Origin: Cyrtodaria siliqua
Taxonomy: Eukaryota > Mollusca > Bivalvia > Adapedonta > Hiatellidae
Length of the DNA: 64,000 nt
NCBI GenBank assembly: GCA_037043455.1
Contig: JAWPHD010001431.1
Coordinates: forward strand, 124,001 to 188,000
Direction of reading: 5' to 3'
Of this stretch, positions 47,530 through 56,696 are shown piece by piece; the stretch's first letter is position 1, and every line of letters begins with the position of its first letter. Both the position numbers and the translations under genes were made by a program. The notes under the pieces were generated by a model, which saw only the letters and a program-made list of their open reading frames with translations, made no database searches and was not told where the DNA came from.

Positions 47530-47640
47530 ACCTACATGTATGTGTTTTTCCCTCTCTGAGGTGGCTCAAAATAACCTAAGATAATAGGTTGAGATTGACT
47601 GTTAAAACAACCAATCATTTTCTAGCGCGCTCCTTCATTT
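47530..47640 (+). mobile_element. Old SINE family gamma copy, right part
   Basis: 'CCCTCTCTGAGGTGGCTCAA', 'AATAACCTAAGATAATAGGT' and 'GTTAAAACAACCAATCATTT' correspond to the 3' third of the gamma body. With 46690-46880 it makes one copy once the insert is removed. Confidence 0.55.
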
Positions 47641-47649
47641 GAACTCTTT

Positions 47650-50600
47650 CGTTTGTTCGTTCATTTAAGGATACTGGTGACGTTTGTTTGTTTAAATGAC
47701 TGTTGTTTTTTTTACGGGGGAAGGGGGTCGGAGCTCTTTAGAGGGGGGAAAAGGGGAATTTCGACAGTGGGGGGGGGGGGGGAATAGCGTCGAATATTTT
47801 GGGTAAAAAACTGACTGAATGACATCAGATATGTTACTGGGTGTGTACTCATACTGCAATAATATGACACATTTAAACTTGCATGATATCTAGATTTCAA
47901 ATATGATAAATAATGTATAGTGTTTGTCTGAACACCATGCAAATAATTGGGGATAAACCTTTTACGGTATGCAAACAGTGACATTTGGTCCTCATTTGCA
48001 TAGTTAAAACACTACTGTATTGTGACATTATTGCATTATAAGTCATTGGTTTTTTACACTCGCAGAGGCCATGTTATGTGATAAAATGACATCCGGTCAA
48101 AAGTAACGGATTTTAAAATGACAGATGGAAATTAAGATTTCTGTATTTGTTTTTTCCTTTGCAGATTTACTTTAAACATGTTAGAGCCTGAGAACTGTTT
48201 TGTGAGCGCTATGTTTTGTACGTTAATTATATACCAAATCGCAATTATTGTCAATTGAATTTGTATAAATCTGACCAACGGTGACACTGGGCCGAGACAT
48301 GTTCTTTATCCGCTTCTTTTTCTTTTCCTATTAAGTGTAATGTGTTAGGAGATTTTGAATATTTTAATCCTTTATCAAGATACCCCATCACACAGACTGT
48401 GAGAGACCCTTGCTGTCCTTTTATACCAAATAAAAGCCGTTTTAATAACAACATTTTGCGAATGATTTACATCAGTTCTCCTCGTGAATGCCTCGTTTTT
48501 CTATTGTTAAACACCAGCCAGTGTTTAATTAAAATGTGACCCTCCATTTTCAGTGGATACCTGATCCTTTAGTGATCAGGAATTGTAAGTGGGTAGGGAC
48601 GTGATTATTTGCGATTAATTTCTGTAAACTTCGCCGCCCAAATCACGGGTAAGCAATCAATGTCTTTGTGCTGAATGACAAATGACGAAGCCGGTGATAA
48701 TGGACAGAGATTATTTTTCAATGAATCTTGAGATTGTAGCCTCTTCTGATATCTTATATAAATAAATGGTTTGAAAACTTGTTGAATATAAAATCCTCAA
48801 TCATAACTTGTGGTTGTTTATGACCAGGGCAGGATGGTCAGATATTGAATGAGTCAGAATATACCAACTAGTGACCACTACAAGCTACTCTAATTTAAAA
48901 AAGGAAAAAATACTTTTAAAATTTTACCTTTAGTCATGTTTAAGCAGAGTGGGAGGGGTGTATTTATTTAAGTACAAGGGTGTTTTCCAGTTATTAAATG
49001 AACTACGAAACTAACGTTGAGCTATTAAGAGTCAATAAATGGACAAACAAACTTTGGGACGAAGAGAATTTGTTACAAACCTACAAACAGATAAATGGAC
49101 TACAATTAAGAAATCTTATTAAAATCCGACTTTTAATATCACGCTACGATACTCTACACTACTAAGGATATGACAACACTGCATTGGAGGTCACGTCAGA
49201 TTGACCTTACGATTAGCCAATCTGATTTCAGCCTTCAAAATAGCTCGGTATAGACTGCTTCACTGCACAAGTCGCGTTTCACTCAAACTCTGTGGAGCAG
49301 TCTACGCTCTGTATTGAAAGAGACAAATATCCGTAACCTTTAGCTTATAAAACACAAAATAATTGCGTTGACAAACATAACACACCAACCATTATTGAAT
49401 ATGTACTGAAAACACACAACAAAACAAGATCGTTTGACGGAATTCCATAGCGGTACCAAAAAAAGTTCCGTTTCGTAGAGTTGAACCCACACTAAAATTA
49501 CACTCGCAGAACGTCGCAATAGCCAACATCGCTATCTACATAGCTAACCGTGTCAGAATTACTACGATATACTATTTAGAAAACTAATGTTGTAATAATC
49601 TCAATAGAATATGTATTTTCAAAACACATGACCGCGCCTATGATTTTCTTCTTATTTCTTGATGATGTAAAATATGCCATTTAGTGCATTTCTTTGAATT
49701 TATCGTGCAATCCACAGCATTAATACACGGTGACTTTATCTTTTTTCGGATATATGTGTTTGATGTTGATTTTCGTTTATTCAATTCACTCAAACATCAT
49801 CTGAAGTGCATATGAAACACACGATTTCATTGGTTGAATTTAGTTGATCTCATGATTATTGATTAGATGAAAGGTCGATCTGATGTGACCTCCAAGGCAG
49901 TATTGTCAGATACTATAGCGGAGAATATGAAAGCGTAATTAGGATATAATTTTACAATTAAGTCAGTGGTCAAGAAAATGGACTTCTACAAGTCAATTAA
50001 CATGCAGTAAGTTAATCCCCACCACATTTTATGCACCATAGTATTATGGTCTTGCATCTAAAAATGTTCTTAACTTCTTTTTATTTATCCTTGCATTGTT
50101 TTTTTAAAGTGTATAAATTATTTTAAAATAATTTGCACGAATTGACTAAAAATAATGTAAATGAGAATACCAAAAAACAATCCCATGAAATGAGTAAAAT
50201 ATGCAGGTATTACCAGAAATTCAAACAATCGTAATGTATCGCTATTGTTATGCAATAATTGTCTGCTTAATTTACAATTATAATTTTACAAAAGCAAGGG
50301 CGCAGAAAAAGCAGTGAATATTGAAGCGGAAACAGCAATATCATCTGTAATAAGCCTATTGAGTTACTGGATAAATTGCTGGCTGATGAATCTAACCTTC
50401 AGGCATTGTCAATTTTGAGATTCAGGCAATGTCAATTTGAGATATTTTTTTAGGGAAATAGAGAGTGAGGGAAGTGTTGTAGTGATTTAATTATTATAGT
50501 GAGTGTGGAGTACTTTTAGCCTTGTTTATGAAATGGAGGTGGTCATCTTGGAACAATGATATTAACGCGCCTTTTTACCATATGGCATATTGACAAAGTA

Positions 50601-50750
50601 CATTTTAAAGCAAAGAATATCACTGCAAACTGATTAAAAATAAATACACAGAATGAGACGTAAAATGTATAAATTGTATGATTATTTTTCATTTGTAGCG
50701 ATTTTCTTTGCTTTAAAAGACATTTTGTCAATATGCCATATACAGTATAG
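47650..50750. other. No gene seen
   Basis: Mostly unique intron DNA. A G-run of about 14 bases lies at 47769-47782. Some 'CACTACTAAGGATATGACAA' DNA around 49150-49260 and 49870-49920 ('GATCTGATGTGACCTCCAAGGC' against 'GCATTGGAGGTCACGTCAGATT' at 49180) is inverted-repeat-like. It may bound a ~0.75-kb diverged element at ~49155-49915. Confidence 0.4.
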
Positions 50751-50756
50751 CTTACG

Positions 50757-50966
50757 CAAACCCCACACTTTACTGTTTCACGCCAAGTGAGGAATTTACA
50801 AATTGCGTACTAAGGCGGAGTTTTGATGATAAAACTACTCGGGAGTGGTTATCACTACTCGGGAGTGGGAATCAGCTACGTGAAATGCTCTTCGCGTAGA
50901 CAAACTCGGAGTTCGCCGAGTCGATCCTTGCTGTTAGTGCAACTATAAAATCCAATTCAATTTCAA
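50757..50966 (+). repeat. Dispersed repeat G, copy 2, ending in a SINE beta tail
   Basis: It matches 4557-4762 over most of its length. A small internal duplication, 'TCACTACTCGGGAGTGG', is unique to this copy. From 50934 it continues 'GCTGTTAGTGCAACTATAAA' and ATCCAATTCAATT, the same tail as the SINE at 53294-53566. Copy 1 lacks this tail. Confidence 0.6.
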
Positions 50967-51578
50967 ATAATGATTTGGGACGAGGAGACTTGTGTACTAA
51001 CATAAAATAAAATCTCAATTTGAAAAAACAACAGCGGACAAAAAATAATCGAAAATCAAAAATATTGTGTTTTTAAAATCTTAATGTACTGAGTGTAAAC
51101 GTAGACACCTTCATGATTGGTTAAAAAGATTGTTAAAAGCGAGGTTCAGTTAAACCCCGTACATGCAGTAATTAAGAGGCCTTATAGGAACGGAGACTTA
51201 CTTTTCAATTGTCGAGGGACTTAATTACATCATAATCTCCCATACATACTCATCTTCATTATCGGCCATGTTCATCAGGAAGTGCCAGGAATATTCAATT
51301 CAATACAAAGAGGAAATGATTGATGTTTTCCATGCGTAATTGGTATTTATTGTGGCTTCAGCGATGGAAAAATGCATATCGGTCCCACAAACAAACAATA
51401 ACTCCAGTGTTATCAGTCAATACTTTCCCTGATCAATTGTATCGAATTCTGCTTCATATAATAAAGAAAAGTTTTATTAGTGTGTTTTTCATTTTGCATA
51501 TTTGATGAGTAGAACAGATATTTATTGGTGATTATTCTGTGTGAAAGGTTGTGTGTGTTTTATAAATTCATGTTTTAA

Positions 51579-51838
51579 AGGGACACACGGCAATCTTGAA
51601 GTATTTATCAAGGTAATAAATAAACTTGGGAGTTTATATTATTTCTTTTTTATCTCACCAAAGGTTAACTTTAAGCTTGAGTGGATATATTTCCCAGACA
51701 GGGACTGATTATTCATATATGCAGAAACAGTTGTCTATAACTATTTTAAAGAATTATATACTGATTTGCAAACAGTTGAGTTATATGTAGAAAAATGAAA
51801 ACTGCAAGTTTTTAATTAATCAGGATTGCTGTGTCCCT
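51579..51838 (+). mobile_element. TTAA-family MITE, intact (AGGGACACACGGCAATC)
   Basis: TTAA at 51575-51578 and 51839-51842 flank AGGGACACACGGCAATCTTG and, reversed, AGGGACACAGCAATCCTGAT. 260 bp, no coding frame. Related ends occur at 8612, 10226, 14706, 21631 and 23648, so this is the most frequent MITE family in the window. Confidence 0.8.
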
Positions 51839-51849
51839 TTAAGGAGGAC

Positions 51850-53280
51850 GAATGAATAGATGAGGTCAGGGTTCAATGTAAATGTTTGAAAATTATTTAT
51901 AATAAAGAAAATGTTTTAACTGTGACCAGAAAAAATGCAATTGTACAATTTATTTTATAAAAATTATAACTGAATAAACAAGTTGCATCATGTTTAACCC
52001 TGGAAAGATGATATGAGGCCCATTGAAGGTTGAATGAAATTGAGTTTACGTCCCGTTAACACGTCATATCAGGTTTTCTTGCATACCGGACAACGATATC
52101 CGCCATTTTACCGTGACTAGATATTTCCATCTCACCCTAGGATCGTGATAAAATTCATGCGCACACCAACATACGGTATGCAGGAAGCATGCAAAACGTT
52201 AGTAGCTTGCAGCGTCAACGCACAACATGTCTCTGATATGCATGAAAAATAATCTGTCATGGGTATTCGGCAGAGCCTCGGTTCCGATAAAAACACTTAT
52301 ACCTCGGGTTGAAATTCTCTATCTTCACCGGATACCCATGAAAGTTTCTTATAATATTGGTACAGTGATCTCAGAGGGAGATGAGACAAGGAATGAAGTT
52401 TCCCATCAGACATTTCTCTGTTAGGGATCGAACATGCTATCAGAGTACAATCTATTTTAATTAGTCTGTTAGTCTGTACTCAAGTTAATTGTTTCATAAT
52501 AAATGATATCAACTGTTAAATTTATTACACATTAAAACCATGCTATGAAGAAGCTCTCAAATAAATTAATTACTTTGCATTTAATGACACAGGCTGTTGA
52601 TTTATTTCATTTCAAAACAGCATTTAAGGCCTAAAAAAAAAATTGTGTGGTTCTGGTAACATGTTCAAAATTGGTAGGTAGGGTAGGTTGGATTTTTTTT
52701 TTTTTTTTTTTTTAAGGATTGTTTTTTATGAACGCAAAAAAGATGCACTGAATTATGTACTATAATTACTGTAATTATAATTGTTTTCTATTTGCTCTTC
52801 ACTTGTGTACATACATACTTTATATTGTTATTTTTTTTTTTTTTCTCGAAATGGACCAAAAAAACGTCAGGGTTTGATAAAAAAATTCCGAATATCTGGG
52901 TCAGCGGGGAGTGGTCAAGTTGTGGAAGTGCAGCATGTGTGACCAGTAACTAATGACCACGCGAGTCGCTTGTCATATACGGCCCAGGTTAATGTTTAGT
53001 GGTTATATTTTTGTGTGAGATATTCCTGTAATGATAACAATGAATGAGGTGTAGGTCCAGTTCAACATAACAAAGGGTATAGTTTGACAGGAGAGCTTTC
53101 CAGGTGAGAAAATGAGAAATACTGAAATAGACTAATAAAACTATTTTCTACAAGCAGACAATGTTCAAGAAATGCAGGGCAATCTTCAAGCATTGAAATA
53201 TATGTCTATTTTTAATTATCCAGTATCATTTTGACTTTAACCCTGCTCGGATATAATTAAATAACGTATTTGAGTTTTTC
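51850..53280. other. No gene seen; one degraded TWA-type MITE
   Basis: At 52625 'TAAGGCCTAAAAAAAAAA' followed by 'TTGGTAGGTAGGGTAGGTTG' and a T run looks like a left end of the TWA family; the right end was not found. 'GGGTATTCGGCAGAGCCTCG' ... 'ACCTCGGGTTGAAATTCTCT' at 52259-52322 is GC-richer and unexplained. Confidence 0.4.
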
Positions 53281-53293
53281 TTTGTTTCGTTTT

Positions 53294-53566
53294 GGGGCTT
53301 CCGTGGCCGAGTGGTTAACGTCTCTGATTTGAAATCACTTGCCCCTCACCGCTGTAGGTTCGATCCCTCAGGGGCCTAGGAATCTTTATGTGAGGAAGCT
53401 ATCCAGCTGGCTTGCGGAACGTCGGTGGATCTACCCAGGTGCCCGCCTGTGCACGAAAATTGCCCGGAGGGGCACCTGGGGTCTTCCTCCACCAATGGAA
53501 GCTGGAAAGTCGCCATATGACCTTAAATTAGCTGTTGGTGCGACTATAAAATCCAATTCAATTCAA
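53294..53566 (+). mobile_element. SINE family beta, complete, tRNA-Ser-like head
   Basis: A 12-bp duplication, TTGTTTCGTTTT, lies at 53282-53293 and 53567-53578. The head 'CTTCCGTGGCCGAGTGGTTA', a 'TGATTTGAAATCA' anticodon arm (UGA) and 'TAGGTTCGATCCCTCA' resemble tRNA-Ser and supply A and B boxes. The body includes 'GGATCTACCCAGGTGCCCGC', and the tail is 'CGACTATAAAATCCAATTCA'. The 128-codon frame starting in it is not a gene. Confidence 0.88.
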
Positions 53567-53981
53567 TTGTTTCGTTTTAATATATATTTAAATATTTTTT
53601 TGGTGCTGTTAAGTCTACATTTAATAATATGCAAAAACAGTTTGCTTTATATTATTCTTATATTTAATATTGTGATTGAACAAAATTTATGCAAGTTTTG
53701 TAGAAAAACTAACGGGACACAGTGAGTTTTTTTAAAAAAAAGTCTTTATTATATATATTTTTTTTATTGTTAAAAACATACATTTCTATTTTATAATTAA
53801 TAAGTGGGTTTAAAACAGTCCGTGTATACATGTACCACCAAATCAAAATGCAAATTGAAAGAAATTCAATGCGATAGCGGGGATACTCCCTAATGCATCA
53901 ACCCTCTCGCAAATACATTACCTGCATTTCTCCTGGGGAAGACCCTGGTTTATAAAAAACAAGACTGATCAAGTTACTTAA

Positions 53982-54184
53982 CCCTTAGCATGCTAAGGGC
54001 GACTACAATAGCCTTTGCGTCCATTGTAAACCCAGATCAGCCTGCGAGTAAATCACAGGCTGATTAGGGTTTACAATGTCCAGCTGCTTATCAGTCATAT
54101 CCAAAACAACCCTTATTAATATAAATGGAATGGTCTAAATTTAAAGAAAGGACAGTCCATTATACATTCATAGTAGGTTAAGGG
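53982..54184 (+). mobile_element. piggyBac-like MITE, 203 bp, TTAA duplication
   Basis: TTAA at 53978-53981 and 54185-54188 flank CCCTTAGCATGC ... GTTAAGGG. The interior has an inverted pair, 'GTAAACCCAGATCAGCCTGC' and 'GCAGG-like CAGGCTGATTAGGGTTTAC', around 54030-54080. TTAA targets with CCCT ends are the piggyBac pattern. Confidence 0.72.
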
Positions 54185-54270
54185 TTAAATATATTGCTAA
54201 GAAGTCGATTCAACTTTGATAATTCTACTTCATGCATGGTTCTTTAAAGCAACCCATTTATGCATTTCTA

Positions 54271-54597
54271 GAGGGCTGGCTTGGCGCAGTCTGTAGCGCG
54301 GCGGATTTGTAACCGGAGGCCCCGGGTTCAATCCTCCATGGTGCCACTGAGTTTCGTTGGTGTGTTCTTGGGCTAGACACTTTTCCTTAGCCTCGTCCAG
54401 CGGATGGGGATGTAAACCGGGCGGTCCCGTGTATTGGTCTATCCTCCGAGCACGTTAAAGAACCATAGGTTTCTATTCAATAATAAGAGTAGGGCACGGT
54501 TCCCGGATTCCTATGTATCCTTCCCCTCTCTCTGGGGCGGCTCTAAATAACCTATACTGTGTTGATGAGCCGTTAAACAACATTCAGTTCAATTCAG
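54271..54597 (+). mobile_element. SINE family gamma, complete, 327 bp, tRNA-like head
   Basis: A 13-bp duplication, TTATGCATTTCTA, lies at 54258-54270 and 54598-54610. The head 'GGCTTGGCGCAGTCTGTAGC', anticodon region 'GGATTTGTAACCGG' (UGU, Thr-like) and 'GGGTTCAATCC' provide pol III boxes. The long body with 'GATGTAAACCGGGCGGTCCC' is shared with 34131-34386, 46690-47640 and 19080-19213. The order of head, conserved core and tail resembles core-domain SINE superfamilies of invertebrates (recalled, not tested). Confidence 0.9.
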
Positions 54598-54629
54598 TTA
54601 TGCATTTCTATCCTATAAACATTTGTTTC

Positions 54630-55490
54630 CTTACTTGGCGCAGTCTGGATCAATAGGTGCTTTGCTTTGTCTTAATCACTGAATCATTTATTGTATTCGC
54701 ACAGTGCACAGTGATTGAAAAGTAAAGGTTAGTTAGTTACAAAATACTTTTACAGGTGCATTACCTATACTGAACCAAACAGCTAACGCACCAGTAGACA
54801 ATACCTTTAATATCTCAATAATAACAATCCATAAATCAAAAGAAATTTCATTCTGAACGAGACAAATATCTTGTCCATAACGACTAAATTTAAAAAAAAG
54901 TCATTCAAATCACCTGTCTCCAGTGGTACCAGTCAGCATATAATAAGTTCATACATTAAAGGTACTGTCTACTGGTGCGTTAGCTGTGTGGTTCAGTATA
55001 TTTTACCAGTGATTTAAAATGTTCCAATAGTAAAAGACTAATAAAACATTGTTATATCCAGTAACAGTAAGGCTTCAGTGTTTTTTTCCTTATAAGTGGT
55101 CCTAAAAATGGTACCATTCCCAATGGCAAAAAGGATGTGTTTTTTCACAACTGGAATGAAAAAATTCGCAATCCAAAAAGGATATTTTTTTTTGTAAATA
55201 TTTTAGAGGAGAACTTTAAACAGAAAAAGGGGGAAATATATTTTATGTGAGAGTAATGAAATACTACAAGAGAATGTATACATGGAAATGTGTTTGCAGA
55301 GTATTTAAACATGCAATATTGCTTTTGTGTGATAATTAAAAATTCCCGTTCAAGGCAAACCAATGCGAAATTTCCCAATTGAATGTGTACTGGTTAACCG
55401 TTCCCAAAAGGGTGAAAGAAATTGCTGGGCTTATATACAAAACATATTGTATTGCCTCTAATAGTAGCACCGGGGCTCTGCAAAATGCAA
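54630..55490. other. No gene seen; possible diverged element
   Basis: 'TACTTGGCGCAGTCTGGATC' at 54632 repeats 14 bases of the gamma SINE head just after its duplication. 'GGTGCATTACCTATACTGAAC' with CAAACAGCTAACGCACCAGTAGAC (54756-54800) is inverted at 54965-55010 ('GTCTACTGGTGCGTTAGCTG' then TGTGGTTCAGTATA), marking arms of a ~250-bp foldback element. Confidence 0.5.
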
Positions 55491-55494
55491 AGGG

Positions 55495-55588
55495 TGCACT
55501 TATTAGGTGGTCTGCCTCCACCACAAAAAATCTTACATAGCCTAAAATGTGCTGACAATGGCGTTAAACACTAAACAAACAAACAAAA
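55495..55588 (+). mobile_element. SINE family alpha, 3' end
   Basis: 'GGTGGTCTGCCTCCACCACA', 'AAAATGTGCTGACAATGGCG' and 'TTAAACACTAAACAAACAAA' show the family's tail in its clearest form. Confidence 0.65.
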
Positions 55589-55599
55589 CCAGTTTGTGC

Positions 55600-56680
55600 T
55601 AGACTGAATACCACAATCTCAGAGGCTCAGATGTCAAGCACACTAAATCTAAAATATAAGTCTTTTATTTTACAAAAGATCGAACATTTATTGCATTTTG
55701 AAGAAATTTTGGATTTTATGACTTCTCTTGATGATTTATGATCTGAAAAAATATGAGGGTGTGTGTTTGGGGTGGGGTTGTGGGGTTGGGGCTGGCTGGT
55801 GTTAGGAAAGCACTACTATTTAGTATTAGAGGAAATAGCGTAAATCTGTTTTATATGTTTTCATATCCACCAGTGACTTACTTAAAACTACTTTTCATTT
55901 TAAAATGTTCTGTAATTTAATTATATGGGAATCTTTTTGTATTAAAGTTCAAAATTAAGGAAGATAATTATATATATAAAAAAAAAATCAAGATTTATAG
56001 AAATCAATATACATTAGATTAATCATTGTTTTATGGAAGCTTGCAACTGTACTTTAAATAGAAGAAAATCTGAAGTGTTTGAATTGTTTTATTGTAAAAA
56101 AACTGTTCAAACATTGCATTGAGACATCTAATTCATGTTTTCTGACCTGAAATCGAGTGTTTTAAGAGCGTGTGAACATTTGACATAGCCTGAGTGTCTG
56201 TCAGCATGACACAGTTGCCTATCTACTTCCTATCTGTCCAGAAACTCTCATTGTGTACCAGTGGCCTAGTGACCTACTCCAGTCTCTGGCTCACTCACAC
56301 GGTCACGATGTAGTAGTGGTGCAGGGGGTGTCGTCATCTCCATGTTCCTTGGACTCAATTGTTTATTGGAGAAGTATGATATATCAGTAGTTGGTTTATG
56401 TTTATGAGGTTAATACTCTTAGATATACATTTATTGTAAAAGGAAATAACAGCCTACAGTATACGGTAGTTAAGGATATGTAGAAGGTATTAAAAATCAT
56501 TAAGGTTATTTTTTTTAAGAGATTTGATAACAAGAACAAAATTAAGGCTTGTAGAAGTAAGGCATTTGTGCGGTTCAAAATGCTCAAAATTGAAATAGTG
56601 AACAGAATTGAAGGAATTAAATTTCAGGTAAAGTCTGCTTAATTTCTATATATTTTCTCTTTTCATGATTACTCACCAAT
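55600..56680 (+). other. Unique intron DNA upstream of the large exon
   Basis: No repeat family recognised. 56160-56350 is clearly less AT-rich than its surroundings ('CACACGGTCACGATGTAGTA', 'GGTGTCGTCATCTCCATG') and may be constrained, but no splice-bounded frame was found. Confidence 0.4.
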
Positions 56681-56696
56681 GTTTGTTTATTTTCAG

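Larger units (their letters stand above)
40419..56696 (+). other. Shared intron upstream of the large exon
   Basis: GT at 40419 and AG at 56696 frame a 16.3-kb intron common to both isoforms. It holds the 56-bp minisatellite, several intact MITEs, a retroposed insert and two complete SINEs. The final ~1.1 kb before the acceptor (55600-56680) is free of recognisable repeats. Confidence 0.5.

Noticed and set aside
53294..53380. Functional tRNA-Ser(UGA) gene
   Set aside because: The acceptor stem is not properly paired and the tRNA-like part continues into a SINE body with tail and target duplication.
54271..54350. Functional tRNA-Thr gene
   Set aside because: It is the head of a SINE flanked by a 13-bp duplication; a headless copy of the same body exists at 34131-34386.
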